Shown one piece after another: positions 1 to 11,916 of a stretch of 64,000 bases of DNA. Position 1 is the stretch's first letter. Each line of letters opens with the position of its first letter. Below the pieces are notes generated by a model. That model was given only the letters and a program-made list of their open reading frames with translations. It made no database searches and had not been told where the DNA came from. The stretch comes from Microbulbifer agarilyticus. Its GTDB lineage: Bacteria > Pseudomonadota > Gammaproteobacteria > Pseudomonadales > Cellvibrionaceae. The stretch spans positions 2,108,001 through 2,172,000 of the forward strand of contig NZ_CP019650.1 in NCBI RefSeq assembly GCF_001999945.1, in the 5' to 3' direction. A program made the position numbers and the translations under genes.

Positions 1-479
1 ATGGGCCAGCACGCCGGCCTGATGTACCACACAATCGGCCAGCGCCAGGGGCTGGGTATTGGTGGCATTAAAGGCGCTGGAGACCAGCCCTGGTATGTGG
101 TTGGCAAGGATCTTGAACGCAATGTGCTGCTGGTAGCTCAGGGCAAACACCACCCCCTGCTCTACTCTACCGGCCTTGAAGCGACGCAAGCCCATTGGAT
201 TAATGGTGCGCCTCCCGCGCAGCACTTCCGCGCGGCGGCAAAAACACGCTACCGTCAAGACGATCAGAATTGTGAAGTGATTGTTGGTGACGATGGCAAG
301 TTAGTGATTAGTTTTGACACGCCTCAGCGCGCCGTTACCCCGGGCCAATCTGTGGTGTTTTATCAGGGTGATATCTGTCTGGGTGGCGCGGTGATCGACC
401 GTGCCACCGGCATCGGCGAAGTGGATACCGATGCGGCCCGCGGCGCGGCAAAATCCGAGAAGGCTGTAGGGAGCAACTC

Positions 480-483
<4 letters not shown>
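1..483 (+). CDS. mnmA: tRNA-specific 2-thiouridylase MnmA, C-terminal part (cut by window edge)
   Basis: MnmA transfers sulfur to U34 of the Lys, Glu and Gln tRNAs in the cytoplasm. The visible 160 residues open with the family's strongly conserved stretch [17 protein letters not shown], which normally sits about two thirds into a protein of about 370 residues, so the PP-loop ATPase part lies upstream of the window. The rest is the central and C-terminal beta-barrel region, including [15 protein letters not shown], the typical ending block. The last 16 or so residues are a low-conservation tail. The reading frame is open at base 1, so the first ATG seen is not the real start. The stop overlaps the hflD start, and mnmA-hflD-purB is the usual gammaproteobacterial order. 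Confidence 0.95.
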
Positions 484-2557
<2,074 letters not shown>

Positions 2558-2584
2558 TCCGCCCAGCACGATCGGGAACGCAAT

Positions 2585-3784
2585 ATGACAGAGTCGAGCC
2601 AGTTCAGCGCAAGAAAGCCGTTGACCCATCTGGGCGATATGCCCGTTGAGGAGTTTTTGCGGGATTACTGGCAAAAAAAGCCGCTGTTGATTCGCAACGC
2701 GTTTCCCGATTTTGTCAGCCCTATATCCGGTGAAGAGCTCGCCGGTATGGCGCTGGAAGAGCAGATTGAATCCCGCTTGATTGAAGAGCGTGGAGCCGAT
2801 GGGCCATGGCAGTTACGCAGTGGCCCATTCACCGAAGAAGACTTCTTTGCCCTACCGAAAACCCACTGGACCTTGCTGGTGCAGGCTGTCGATCAGTGGA
2901 TACCGGAAGTTGCGGCCCTTAAAGACCATTTTCGGTTTGTGCCCGACTGGCGCCTCGACGATGTAATGATCAGTTATGCCGCCGATCAGGGCAGTGTCGG
3001 CCCCCATTATGATTTCTATGATGTGTTTCTGCTGCAGGCCGAGGGGGTGCGCCATTGGCAGCTGGGGCCGGAAGCCAACGAAGACAGTCCTCGTGTAGAA
3101 GGTACACCGCTGAATATTTTGCGGGACTTCGACGCCGAAGCCAGTTGGCGCCTCGAGCCCGGCGACATGCTGTACCTGCCACCCCAGTTCAGCCACTGGG
3201 GTGTTGCCGAAGGCGGTTGCACGACGATATCGATCGGATTCCGCGCCCCCTCCGCGCGCACCCTGCTGGAAGATCTGGGCGGCGAACTCGCGGCACAGCT
3301 ACCGGATCACATTCGCTACAGTGATCAGGATCTTTCTTTGCCAATGAATCCGGCAGAGATCGACAGCGATACGATATCTCGGGTTCAGAGCCAACTGACC
3401 CAGTGGCTGCAACAGCCGGAGACCATTGCGCGCTGGTTCGGCGCGCTGATGACTGAATCGAAGTATCCGGAAACCGTCGCCCTGGACGCAGGCAGCGCCG
3501 AAGATTGGCGCGATCACTTGCAGGATGGGGGCTGTCTGGTGCTCAACCCTGGCTCTCGCGCCGCCTTTTCACGTAGCCCTGTACTGCTGTTTGTGGATGG
3601 CGAACCCCTCCCCGCACCACTGCTGTTTGCCGAGTCTTTTTGCGAAAGCCGTACCATCACCCATGGCGATCTAGTCGGTTACCCTGAACTGGGAGAGCAA
3701 GATGGCTTGATCGATGCACTGGTGTCCCAGGGCAGTCTCATTTACCCTGAACTTCTTGAACACGATGATCAGGATGATGAGTAG
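2585..3784 (+). CDS. roxA: Ribosomal protein uL16 arginine 3-hydroxylase (RoxA/YcfD, JmjC-type cupin)
   Basis: RoxA is a 2-oxoglutarate- and Fe(II)-dependent oxygenase that hydroxylates one arginine of ribosomal protein uL16. The 399 residues match the family's length. The double-stranded beta-helix domain carries the iron-binding HxD as His141-Asp143 in GPHYDFYDVF, with the distal His near residue 204 in PPQFSHWGVAEGG. The N-terminal block (DYWQKKPLLIRNAF) is typical of the cupin_4 group, and a dimerisation plus winged-helix region follows. It starts 27 bases after purB and is followed 11 bases later by the GNAT gene, so a purB-roxA-GNAT operon is likely. The link to purB is a conserved gammaproteobacterial neighbourhood. 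Confidence 0.93.
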   Translation: MTESSQFSARKPLTHLGDMPVEEFLRDYWQKKPLLIRNAFPDFVSPISGEELAGMALEEQIESRLIEERGADGPWQLRSGPFTEEDFFALPKTHWTLLVQAVDQWIPEVAALKDHFRFVPDWRLDDVMISYAADQGSVGPHYDFYDVFLLQAEGVRHWQLGPEANEDSPRVEGTPLNILRDFDAEASWRLEPGDMLYLPPQFSHWGVAEGGCTTISIGFRAPSARTLLEDLGGELAAQLPDHIRYSDQDLSLPMNPAEIDSDTISRVQSQLTQWLQQPETIARWFGALMTESKYPETVALDAGSAEDWRDHLQDGGCLVLNPGSRAAFSRSPVLLFVDGEPLPAPLLFAESFCESRTITHGDLVGYPELGEQDGLIDALVSQGSLIYPELLEHDDQDDE

Positions 3785-3795
3785 GAGTTCGCGCT

Positions 3796-4257
3796 ATGAG
3801 TCTGTTTGTTCGCCTGGCTGATTGGCACACAGACCGGAATGCCATTCGCGGTATCCGCCAGAAGGTGTTTGTGGAAGAGCAGAATGTGCCACCGGAACTG
3901 GAGTGGGACGAGCTTGAGGAAACCGCACAGCACTTCCTCGTTTACCACGACAGCAAGGCAATCGGCACTGGTCGCCTGACCGGCGGTGGCAAAATCGGGC
4001 GCATGGCGATCCAGCGTGAAGCCCGTGGCCACGGTGCCGGTCTCGAACTACTGCGGCGCATTTGCAAGTTTGCCGGGCTCTCAGGGCAAAAGAATGTGTA
4101 TCTAAACGCGCAGGTACACGCAATCCCCTTCTATGAAAAGGCTGGTTTTGTTCCGGTCGGTGATGAATTTATGGAAGCGGCGATTCCCCACGTGCGCATG
4201 GAGCGCACCCTGAACGACAGCGAACCGAGCGAAAACCTCGATGACTGGAACCGATGA
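3796..4257 (+). CDS. GNAT family N-acetyltransferase (ElaA/YjcF-like)
   Basis: This is a 153-residue Gcn5-related acetyltransferase. The fold is visible as the N-terminal IRQKVFVEEQNVPPELEWD block, the strand FLVYHDSKAIGTGRL, the acetyl-CoA pyrophosphate loop REARGHGAGLELL (Q/RxxGxG/A type, about residues 75-87) and the late YEKAGFVPVGDEFMEAAIPHVRM block typical of ElaA/YjcF-type members. The acceptor is unknown and cannot be inferred. A clear GTAGGAG ribosome site precedes the ATG. It follows roxA closely and overlaps the next gene by 17 bases, so the two downstream genes are probably translated together. Confidence 0.9.
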   Translation: MSLFVRLADWHTDRNAIRGIRQKVFVEEQNVPPELEWDELEETAQHFLVYHDSKAIGTGRLTGGGKIGRMAIQREARGHGAGLELLRRICKFAGLSGQKNVYLNAQVHAIPFYEKAGFVPVGDEFMEAAIPHVRMERTLNDSEPSENLDDWNR

Positions 4258-4774
4258 CCCTCACAAGCTTCAACAGGCCGAAGGGAGTTCTGGTGAAAAC
4301 CCGCACCTTACCTTTGAGGGCGGCGAGCAGTGTGCCGATGCCTTAAAACAACTTATCGGCACAAGCCGACGACGCTTGCGTATTTTTTCCCAACATCTCG
4401 CCCGTCAAATTTATGGCGATCTTGCGGTTGTTGACGCGCTTTCCGAGTTTGCCCGTAGCAGCCGCTACGCACAGGTCGAAATCCTAATCACTGACAGCGA
4501 GCCGCTTTTGCGGCAACCACATCGCTTGCTCCCCTTGCTTAAACGGCTACAGAGCCGTATTACCCTTCGAAAAATTCAGCCGTCAAGCGAACCCACCGAC
4601 TGGGAATTTGCCATTGCCGATCAGCGGCTAAGCTTATCAGTATCTGACCATCTTAAATGGAATGGGCAATATCGCAGCGATGATCCAGTGCGCAACGTAA
4701 AGTTAAACGATGTGTTCGAGCAGCATTGGCTGGCCGCCCGTCCAGATCCCGCTTTGCGTCAGTTCGTTCTATAG
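4241..4774 (+). CDS. Conserved protein of unknown function, coupled to the GNAT gene
   Basis: This gene encodes 177 residues of unknown function. The ATG lies inside the end of the GNAT gene (17-base overlap) and has no good ribosome site of its own, so translation is probably coupled. There is no signal peptide or membrane segment. The middle (ALKQLIGTSRRRLRIFSQHL, then VEILITDSEPLL) has the helix-strand spacing of phospholipase-D-like folds, but no HKD motif is present, so a catalytic PLD role is not supported. I recall similar proteins beside GNAT genes in pseudomonads and relatives, which suggests a conserved but uncharacterised partner. It is probably the last gene of the purB-side operon. 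Confidence 0.75.
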   Translation: MTGTDDPHKLQQAEGSSGENPHLTFEGGEQCADALKQLIGTSRRRLRIFSQHLARQIYGDLAVVDALSEFARSSRYAQVEILITDSEPLLRQPHRLLPLLKRLQSRITLRKIQPSSEPTDWEFAIADQRLSLSVSDHLKWNGQYRSDDPVRNVKLNDVFEQHWLAARPDPALRQFVL

Positions 4775-4801
4775 TCGCTTTAGCGAATAGCAGTGAAGCG
4801 A

Positions 4802-7192
4802 TCAAACAATACGTTTGGCGGCAGTGCTGGGTTCAAAACGCACAGCGATATATTTGGAAGTTGGGGTAAAACTCCCAATACCGAAACTGTCCAGCGGCAC
4901 TAACGGGTTTGCCTCGGGGTAGTACGCCGCGGCTTGCCCTTTGGGTATATCAAAGGCAATCAGGGTGAAGCCCGATACACGCCGCTCTTGCTCATCTTCC
5001 CAGATTGAAACCACATCAATCGCCTCGCGATCATCAAATCCCAGGCGATGGATGTCCTCGATATTTGCAAACACCACACGGCGATCGCCACTAACCCCGC
5101 GATAACGATCATTCAAACTGTATACGGTGGTGTTGTATTGGTCGTGAGAACGTATGGTTTGCAGAACCAAATCGGCCTTGTGTCCCAGCGTACCTAGCTT
5201 TTCCAATACCGCAGGCGGCAATGGCGCCGGTAAGGAACCGGCGATGAAATTTGCTTTGCCGCTGGCGGTCTGCCACTGGCGTTGGCCTGCAGGGTTCTGT
5301 AAATAGAAGCCACCCGGCTGCTGTAATTTTTCGTTAAAGTTATCGAAACCCGGGATAACATCTTCAATCAAATCGCGGATGCGCGAATAGTCTTCGATAA
5401 GCGACAACCAGTCTACGGGCTTGTTACCGAGTGTCGCCTGGGCCATACCCGCAATGATTGCGGGTTCCGAACGCATTTCTGCGGCAAGTGGGCGTAATTG
5501 CCCATAGGACGCATGGACCATGCTGAACGAATCTTCTACGGTCACTGCCTGTGGGCCGCCCGCTTGAATATCAATATCCGTACGGCCAAGACAAGGAAGA
5601 ATGAGCGCATCGCGCCCGGTCACTAAGTGGCTTCTGTTCAATTTGGTGCTGATTTGCACAGTGAGGGCACAATTGCGAAGGGCTTTGTGGGTGCTTTCAC
5701 TATCCGGTGTGGCCTGGGCAAAATTTCCTCCAAGGCCCACAAAGATTTTTATATTCCCTTTTTCCATGCCCTCAATGGCTTTAACCACGTTGACACCACT
5801 TGCCTGCGGCACCGACATATCGAATCGCATCGCCAATGCATTCAACAGCGATTGCGGCGGACGCTCATGGATCCCCATGGTTCTGTCGCCCTGGACATTA
5901 CTGTGACCTCGCACAGGGCAAAGTCCTGCGCCCGGCTTGCCAATCTGCCCACGCAGCATCTGCAGGTTGGCGATTTCCTGAATCGTTGCAACCGAGTGTC
6001 GGTGCTGGGTAATTCCCATCGCCCAACAGATTATGGTGGCGTCACTGCGCGCGTAGATATGCGCTGCCCGTTCGATTTCGTCCAGTTCAAGGCCGCTGAA
6101 TGCAACGATTTCATCCCAACGGGTATCTCTTACCACAGACTGATAAGCATCAAATCCCTCGCAGTGCTCCTGAATAAACGCGTAGTCAAGCGGACCTTTT
6201 TCAGTATCCGAGCCTTCGGCCCCGTTGCCCCCCTGCCCTTCTTGGCCTTTGAGTCGCTCACTGTTGCGCGCGTCTACTTCTTCTTGCCACTGAAACAGGA
6301 ACTTCGCAATGCCACGCATGACCGCAATATCGCCGGCGAGCGCTGGGCGGAAGTATGCGGTGTGCATCGGCGACGCTTTATCGGTCACCATCTGTACCGG
6401 GTCTTGTGGCGCTTGGAATCGCTCGAGCCCCCTTTCTCGCAACGGGTTTAGAACTACCACTTGCGCACCGCGGGCAACGGCTTTTTGTAACGGCTCCAAC
6501 ATGCGGGGGTGATTGGTGCCCGGGTTTTGACCCACAACAAAAATGGCTTCGGCTTTGCCAAAGTCTTCATAGGTCACCGTGCCCTTGCCCGTGCCAATAC
6601 TGGCCAGCAAGGCAACACCGCTGGCTTCGTGACACATGTTTGAGCAATCCGGCAAATTGTTGGTGCCAAACGCGCGCGCAAACAACTGATAGAGAAAAGC
6701 GGCTTCGTTACTGGCGCGGCCAGAGGTGTAAAACGCAGCCTGGTCGGGGGACGAGAGGTTAGTTAAATGGTCGGAAATTCTATGAAATGCCTGGTCCCAA
6801 GTTACTGGTCTGTAGTGATCGGTCTCCGTGTCGTACACCATGGGTTCCGTCAGCCGACCTTGATACTCCAGCCAGTAGTCGTCCATTTCGAGTAGCGTAC
6901 TGACGCTATGCTCTGCAAAAAAAGTCGCATCGACGGCGCGACCGGAGGCCTCCCAATTCACGGCCTTGGCACCATTTTCACAAAACCGAATACGGCCCTC
7001 GTCAGGCGCCTCACCCCATGCGCAGCCCGGGCAATCGAACCCACCATGCTGATTGGTTTGCAGCATCGCGCGCAAGTTTTTAAACGGCTGGCGGCTGTCC
7101 AGCCAGGCATGAGTGACGCTGCGCAGGGCGCCCCAGCCGGCTGCGGGGCGTTGGTATGGACGAAAGCGGAAGCGGTCGATGGGTGTTTTCAT
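4802..7192 (-). CDS. FdhF/YdeP-type molybdopterin oxidoreductase
   Basis: This 796-residue protein belongs to the molybdopterin-guanine-dinucleotide oxidoreductases, in the branch of E. coli YdeP rather than true formate dehydrogenase. The YdeP-type N-terminal block FDCPGCAWGE is at about residues 52-61; Cys54, Cys57 and Cys71 are likely metal-cluster ligands, fewer than in classic FdhF. A candidate Mo ligand is Cys187 in SNMCHEASGVAL, where FdhF has selenocysteine. MCRGQIGKPGAG-like text (LRGQIGKPGAGLCPVRGHSNVQG) follows and is typical. There is no signal peptide, so it is cytoplasmic. The ATG overlaps the fdhD stop by 4 bases, so the two form an operon, consistent with a need for FdhD-dependent sulfuration of the cofactor. 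The physiological substrate is unknown. Confidence 0.9.
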   Translation of the reverse strand: MKTPIDRFRFRPYQRPAAGWGALRSVTHAWLDSRQPFKNLRAMLQTNQHGGFDCPGCAWGEAPDEGRIRFCENGAKAVNWEASGRAVDATFFAEHSVSTLLEMDDYWLEYQGRLTEPMVYDTETDHYRPVTWDQAFHRISDHLTNLSSPDQAAFYTSGRASNEAAFLYQLFARAFGTNNLPDCSNMCHEASGVALLASIGTGKGTVTYEDFGKAEAIFVVGQNPGTNHPRMLEPLQKAVARGAQVVVLNPLRERGLERFQAPQDPVQMVTDKASPMHTAYFRPALAGDIAVMRGIAKFLFQWQEEVDARNSERLKGQEGQGGNGAEGSDTEKGPLDYAFIQEHCEGFDAYQSVVRDTRWDEIVAFSGLELDEIERAAHIYARSDATIICWAMGITQHRHSVATIQEIANLQMLRGQIGKPGAGLCPVRGHSNVQGDRTMGIHERPPQSLLNALAMRFDMSVPQASGVNVVKAIEGMEKGNIKIFVGLGGNFAQATPDSESTHKALRNCALTVQISTKLNRSHLVTGRDALILPCLGRTDIDIQAGGPQAVTVEDSFSMVHASYGQLRPLAAEMRSEPAIIAGMAQATLGNKPVDWLSLIEDYSRIRDLIEDVIPGFDNFNEKLQQPGGFYLQNPAGQRQWQTASGKANFIAGSLPAPLPPAVLEKLGTLGHKADLVLQTIRSHDQYNTTVYSLNDRYRGVSGDRRVVFANIEDIHRLGFDDREAIDVVSIWEDEQERRVSGFTLIAFDIPKGQAAAYYPEANPLVPLDSFGIGSFTPTSKYIAVRFEPSTAAKRIV

Positions 7193-8064
7193 ACGGTAGA
7201 CGCCTCGCAGAGCAGGTTCACCGCTCGATTATTGGGAGAATGGAATGCATCACTGCTAAAGACCCTTGGCGCGGCCTGCGCGGGCACATGAATCAAGTTG
7301 AGTTGGTACTTCCGCGCCCAGCGCACGGCAATATCGGAGGGTGAAGCGAGTGTGACGAGGGTGCCGATACCACAGCGAGTAGCTTTTTGAACCAATTCCA
7401 GACCGCAACGACTGCTCATCGCGATGAAGCCATGTGTCAAAGGTAGGTCTACGCGCATGCAGGCGCCAATTACCTTGTCCAGTGCATTGTGGCGGCCGAC
7501 ATCTTCACGGCAAATGCTCGTATTACCAGACGCGTCGACGAAAATGGCCCCGTGCAATGCACCGGATATACTCCGGTGCCGCTGTGCCAGGTTTAGCCGC
7601 TCGCGCAGTTGCAACAGGTGCTCTGCGGGCGGTAATGGTTGGTACCCTCTTGCACTGGAACTGGCACTTTGCGGTGAGAGCACCTGATCCAGAGCCTCTA
7701 CACCGCACAATCCGCAGGCACTGGAACCGGTAAGTGTGCGACGCTCGTGCGCCCGGCTGCGTTTGAATTGATGGAACGCACGCTGATTAAGCGTGATTTC
7801 AAGACAAATGGCATCATCGAGCTGTCGTGGCTCAATATCTAAAATCTGCCGCTTACCCGTTACAACGCCCGCGCTGATGGAATAGCCGATTGCAAAGTCC
7901 TCGAGTGCGCCCGGGGATGCCATCATCACAGCGTGGCTAAGACCGTTGTAGCTAATCGCAATGGCTTTCTCTTCTGCCAGGTACTGATTACTACACTGAA
8001 GACCGTTGCCGGCCGAGTCCACAGAATGGAAGGTATAGGCGCTGGGGCGTCTTGAGTTATTCAT
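7189..8064 (-). CDS. fdhD: Formate dehydrogenase accessory sulfurtransferase FdhD
   Basis: FdhD moves sulfur from IscS to the bis-MGD cofactor of formate-dehydrogenase-like enzymes. The 291 residues include the sulfur-carrying loop SSACGLCGVE with Cys117 and Cys120, and the typical SREDVGRHNALDK-like block (here CREDVGRHNALDKVIG) that contacts the cofactor. The C-terminal SRCGLELVQKATRCGIGTLVTLASPSDIAV is also family-typical. The gene starts 27 bases after the YbjQ-like gene's stop and ends in a TGA that overlaps the next ATG, so fdhD and the YdeP-type enzyme gene are co-translated. No other formate dehydrogenase subunit is nearby. Confidence 0.95.
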   Translation of the reverse strand: MNNSRRPSAYTFHSVDSAGNGLQCSNQYLAEEKAIAISYNGLSHAVMMASPGALEDFAIGYSISAGVVTGKRQILDIEPRQLDDAICLEITLNQRAFHQFKRSRAHERRTLTGSSACGLCGVEALDQVLSPQSASSSARGYQPLPPAEHLLQLRERLNLAQRHRSISGALHGAIFVDASGNTSICREDVGRHNALDKVIGACMRVDLPLTHGFIAMSSRCGLELVQKATRCGIGTLVTLASPSDIAVRWARKYQLNLIHVPAQAAPRVFSSDAFHSPNNRAVNLLCEASTV

Positions 8065-8091
8065 TGAGCGCGTTGTATTGATGTTTTTGAC

Positions 8092-8415
8092 TTAGCGGTA
8101 GCGCACGGCAGTACCACTCACACTGACCATCATCATGCCACCCTTTTCACCGACAACCTCATAATCCAGATCGATGCCAACGATCGCATTCGCACCCATG
8201 GAGCGGGCTTCGGCTTCGATCTCGGAAAATGCCAGTTTGCGCGCTTTGCCCATTTCACGCTCGTAGGCGCCAGAACGCCCGCCGATGACGTCGGTAATGG
8301 ATCCAAACAAGTCCTTAAAGATATTCGCGCCAAGAATGGCTTCGCCTACGACGACGCCCAGGTATCGCTCGATTTTGTGCCCATCGATGGAGGGGGTGGT
8401 GGTCTTTAACATCAT
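8092..8415 (-). CDS. YbjQ/UPF0145 family protein
   Basis: This 107-residue protein fits the small YbjQ family (putative heavy-metal-binding domain by name only). Seen features are the start block [31 protein letters not shown], the middle block [22 protein letters not shown] and the ending [13 protein letters not shown], all characteristic. It has no signal peptide. E. coli YbjQ forms pentamers, and its function is not established. It precedes fdhD on the same strand by 27 bases, so it may be the first gene of that operon, although a functional link to molybdopterin enzymes is only positional. Confidence 0.9.
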   Translation of the reverse strand: MMLKTTTPSIDGHKIERYLGVVVGEAILGANIFKDLFGSITDVIGGRSGAYEREMGKARKLAFSEIEAEARSMGANAIVGIDLDYEVVGEKGGMMMVSVSGTAVRYR

Positions 8416-8455
8416 GGATTCCTTTCCCGATCATTTTTTTAAATAGCTTACACAA

Positions 8456-8482
8456 AGAAAAAGCCCCGCGGGTGCGGGGCTA
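8456..8482 (-). terminator. Intrinsic terminator downstream of malate synthase
   Basis: Read on the minus strand, a GC stem TAGCCCCGC/GCGGGGCT with a short loop is followed by a TTTTTC run. It lies about 33 bases past the malate synthase stop and ahead of the YbjQ-like gene. Confidence 0.85.
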
Positions 8483-8515
8483 GAAATAATGTGCTGTTTT
8501 TTACCTTGTGCGCGA

Positions 8516-10690
8516 TCAGCGCTGGCTGGCCTTGAACTCACGGCGGCGTCGATGCAAAACCGGCTCGGTGTAGCCATTTGGCTGCGCACAGCCTTCGAAG
8601 ACCAGTTCACAAGCGGCCTGGAACGCAATACTGCTATCGAAGTTCGGGGCCATATTGCGGTATGCGGGATCTGCGGCGTTCTGACGGTCAACCACTGCGG
8701 CCATGCGCTGCATGGTTTCTTCGACCTGTTCGCGGGTACAGATACCCTGTTTCAGCCAGTTGGCAATATGCTGGGATGAAATCCGCAGGGTGGCGCGGTC
8801 TTCCATCAGGCCAACATCGTTGATATCCGGCACCTTAGAGCACCCTACACCCTGGTCAATCCAGCGCACAACGTAACCGAGAATACCCTGGGCATTGTTA
8901 TCCAGCTCCAGCTGAATATCGGTCTCGCTCCAGTTGGGGTTTTCGGCAACCGGCACGGTGAGGATGTCATCAAGGCTTGCTGGCTTACGGGTAGCCAGCT
9001 GGTCCTGAACCTCAGCGACATCTACCTGATGGTAATGCAGTGCATGCAGGGTTGCTGCAGTTGGTGATGGTACCCAGGCAGTGTTTGCACCCGCCTGTGG
9101 GTGAGCAATTTTTGCTTCCATCATGGCCGTCATCTGATCGGGAATTGGCCACATGCCTTTACCGATCTGCGCGCGACCTTTGAGGCCAGTCGCCAGGCCG
9201 GTATCCACATTCCAATCTTCATAGGCCGCAATCCACTTGGACTGTTTCATTTCGCCCTTGCGAATCATGGGGCCGGCCAGCATGGAAGTGTGGATCTCAT
9301 CACCGGTACGGTCCAGGAAGCCAGTATTGATGAACACAACACGCTCTTGCGCAGCTGCGATACAGGCCTTCAGGTTTACCGTGGTGCGGCGTTCTTCGTC
9401 CATGATACCCATCTTCACGGTATTGCGGGCCAGCCCGAGGGCATCTTCAACACGGTTAAACAGTGTATTGGCAAAAGCGACCTCTTCCGGGCCGTGCATC
9501 TTCGGCTTAACGATGTAGACACTACCCGTGCGTGAATTACGCACTGGTCCTTCACCACGCAGATCGTGAATTGCGATCAAGCTGGTAACCATTGCATCCA
9601 GAATACCTTCCGGCACTTCGCTGCCATCTTTATCCAGCACCGCGTCGTTCGTCATCAGATGACCAACATTACGTACGAACATCAGGCTGCGCCCAGGCAA
9701 GGTCAGTTCACCGCCTTCTGCGCCCTTGTATTCACGATCTGCATTCAACCGGCGGACGATCTCACGGCCGCCCTTATTCACTGTTTCCTGAAGGTCGCCT
9801 TTCATCAGGCCCAGCCAGTTGCGGTAAACCACCACTTTGTCTTCGGCGTCTACTGCGGCAACGGAGTCTTCGCAATCCATAATGGTGGTCAGTGCCGCTT
9901 CAACGAGAATGTCCTTCACACCCGCTTTATCGGTTTTGCCGATGGGGCTATTCGGATCAATTTGAATCTCGAAATGCAGACCATTATCCGCGAGCAGTAA
10001 GGACTCTGGTGATTCCTGTTCACCGCGGTAGCCGACGTATTGACGGCTGTTTTGCAGTGCGGCCACCTTGCCATTGGCAAGGGTTGCTTCGAGCAATGAG
10101 CCATTGATGCGGTATTCAGTGACATCTTTGTGGCTGGCACCGTTCAGCGGTGCAGCCTGATCGAGAAATTCACGCCCGTATTCGATAACTTTGCTGCCGC
10201 GCACCGGGTTGTAGCCACCGGCCTTCTCAGCGCCATTCTCTTCACTAATTACGTCAGTGCCGTACAGCGCGTCGTACAAACTGCCCCAACGCGCGTTGGC
10301 GGCGTTCAGGGCGTAGCGGGCGTTCATCACCGGCACGACCAGCTGAGGGCCAGCCATGGTCGCGATTTCCGCATCGACGTTTTCGGTTTTGGCCGTGAAA
10401 TCAGCGGGTTCTTCGACGAGATAACCGATTTCACGCAGGAAAGCTTTGTACTTTTCGAGGTCGCGGAAGCCGTCGGGATTATCCTGATACCACTGGTCCA
10501 TTTGCGCCTGAATCTGGTCGCGCTTGGCGAGCAGCTGGCGATTGACGGGCGCGAGGTCGTTGACGATTTTTTCGAACTCGGACCAGAAGACGTCTTCGCT
10601 GACCCCGGTACCCGGAACCACGTCGTTCGCGATCAATGCGTGCAATTCTTTGGCGATCTGCAAATCGCCGATACGGACTCTTTCCGTCAT
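8516..10690 (-). CDS. glcB: Malate synthase G
   Basis: Malate synthase G condenses glyoxylate with acetyl-CoA to malate, the second step of the glyoxylate bypass. The 724 residues match the single-chain G isoform (about 720), clearly longer than isoform A. Family blocks are visible: [76 protein letters not shown] and [18 protein letters not shown]. It is transcribed alone on the minus strand between its own terminator and a LysR gene that is transcribed in the same direction. Isocitrate lyase lies just beyond that regulator, so the bypass enzymes are near neighbours but not in one operon. Confidence 0.97.
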   Translation of the reverse strand: MTERVRIGDLQIAKELHALIANDVVPGTGVSEDVFWSEFEKIVNDLAPVNRQLLAKRDQIQAQMDQWYQDNPDGFRDLEKYKAFLREIGYLVEEPADFTAKTENVDAEIATMAGPQLVVPVMNARYALNAANARWGSLYDALYGTDVISEENGAEKAGGYNPVRGSKVIEYGREFLDQAAPLNGASHKDVTEYRINGSLLEATLANGKVAALQNSRQYVGYRGEQESPESLLLADNGLHFEIQIDPNSPIGKTDKAGVKDILVEAALTTIMDCEDSVAAVDAEDKVVVYRNWLGLMKGDLQETVNKGGREIVRRLNADREYKGAEGGELTLPGRSLMFVRNVGHLMTNDAVLDKDGSEVPEGILDAMVTSLIAIHDLRGEGPVRNSRTGSVYIVKPKMHGPEEVAFANTLFNRVEDALGLARNTVKMGIMDEERRTTVNLKACIAAAQERVVFINTGFLDRTGDEIHTSMLAGPMIRKGEMKQSKWIAAYEDWNVDTGLATGLKGRAQIGKGMWPIPDQMTAMMEAKIAHPQAGANTAWVPSPTAATLHALHYHQVDVAEVQDQLATRKPASLDDILTVPVAENPNWSETDIQLELDNNAQGILGYVVRWIDQGVGCSKVPDINDVGLMEDRATLRISSQHIANWLKQGICTREQVEETMQRMAAVVDRQNAADPAYRNMAPNFDSSIAFQAACELVFEGCAQPNGYTEPVLHRRRREFKASQR

Positions 10691-10806
10691 GTTCGACCTC
10701 TTAGTACTGGTGAGTTCTGCGGCATTCTAAACAGGGCGAGCACCATGCCGCTAATTTATAGGTGGAATCTTCGCTATTCACCAAATGTATTCTCGGGCTC
10801 AAACGA

Positions 10807-11742
10807 TTACAGTTGTCGCCCTACATCGAGAATCAAACGTCGCATCCAGCGGTGCGGTGCGCTCTGTTGCAGTAACGGGCTCCACGCCATCTTCAGCTCA
10901 AGCAACGGTATCTTGATTGGCGGCTCACGCAGCACCACGCGGGGATTGCTGGACGCAAGCTGCGCCATACGTGTCGGCACCGTGACGATCAAATCGCTCT
11001 GCTCGGCGAGGAGCATGGCAACCTGGTAGTGCCGTGTGAATACCGAGATGTCGCGCTTGCGCCCCTGGCGGCCAATGGCCTCGTCCACCCAACCCAGACG
11101 CTGTACGTCCTCGGGGTTCACCCCTACACCGACACCCATACCGGTCTTGCTCACCCAGATGTGCTGTGACGCGAGATAGCTCTCCAGATTGTAGTCCTGA
11201 AGGATGGGATTATCCGCGCGCATTACGCAGGAGAAGGTATCACTCCAGATCGTCGCCTGATGAAAGCTCTGAGGCATGGAATCGAAGCGGTTGATGACCA
11301 TATCGACCTTGCCCTGCTCTACATCCACAAAGCTCACATCACTTGGCGTCATTATGTCTAGACTGATACCAGGTGCACTGACGCGCAGTTGTTTGAGCAG
11401 CGGTGGAATCAACGTGGACTCCGCATAGTCACTGGCCATGATGCGGAATGTCCGACGCGCATCGATCGGGTTGAAGTCCCGGTTTGGCTGAATGACCTGA
11501 TCAATGGCCGCCAGTGCTTCCCGCACCATGGGTTGCAGCTCCATCGCGCGTTCTGTGGGCATCATGCCCTCGCGTGTGCGCACCAGTAGAGGGTCGCCAA
11601 ACAGCTCGCGCAACCGCTTGAGTCCGTTGCTCATGGCCGGTTGTGACAAGCCGAGATGGCTCGCCGCGCGAGTCACATTGCGCTCCCGGAGCAGCACGTC
11701 GAGGTACACCAGTAGGTTCAGGTCGGCACGTTCGAGATTCAT
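10807..11742 (-). CDS. LysR family transcriptional regulator (divergent from isocitrate lyase)
   Basis: This is a typical LysR protein of 311 residues. The N-terminal winged helix-turn-helix reads LNLLVYLDVLLRERNVTRAA followed by SHLGLSQPAMSNGLKRLREL. A type 2 periplasmic-binding-like effector domain follows from about residue 90. An upstream in-frame GTG at 11748 gives two more residues; the ATG at 11742 is preferred because of its spacing from GATGAGA. The gene sits between malate synthase and the divergent isocitrate lyase gene, so it may control the glyoxylate bypass. That is inferred from position, since related LysR proteins act on many other genes. Confidence 0.9.
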   Translation of the reverse strand: MNLERADLNLLVYLDVLLRERNVTRAASHLGLSQPAMSNGLKRLRELFGDPLLVRTREGMMPTERAMELQPMVREALAAIDQVIQPNRDFNPIDARRTFRIMASDYAESTLIPPLLKQLRVSAPGISLDIMTPSDVSFVDVEQGKVDMVINRFDSMPQSFHQATIWSDTFSCVMRADNPILQDYNLESYLASQHIWVSKTGMGVGVGVNPEDVQRLGWVDEAIGRQGRKRDISVFTRHYQVAMLLAEQSDLIVTVPTRMAQLASSNPRVVLREPPIKIPLLELKMAWSPLLQQSAPHRWMRRLILDVGRQL

Positions 11743-11817
11743 CGGCACAGTCTCATCGGGCTGGGTCAGCCGCTGGTTTAGTTGGCGTTGTACGAGGTCT
11801 TGTCATGTATTCACGAC

Positions 11818-11846
11818 TTGGATAGCGAGAATAATGACAATAAATT
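11818..11846 (+). promoter_or_regulatory. Candidate sigma-70 promoter of isocitrate lyase
   Basis: TTGGAT at 11818-11823 and TAAATT at 11841-11846 are spaced by 17 bases, 70 bases before the aceA ATG. They lie in the 170-base divergent region shared with the LysR gene. Confidence 0.4.
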
Positions 11847-11916
11847 AGCCAAATTATGCCAGCACTCCTACGATACGCACAACCTATTCGCAGTCACCGA
11901 TCGAGGGAATATCGTA

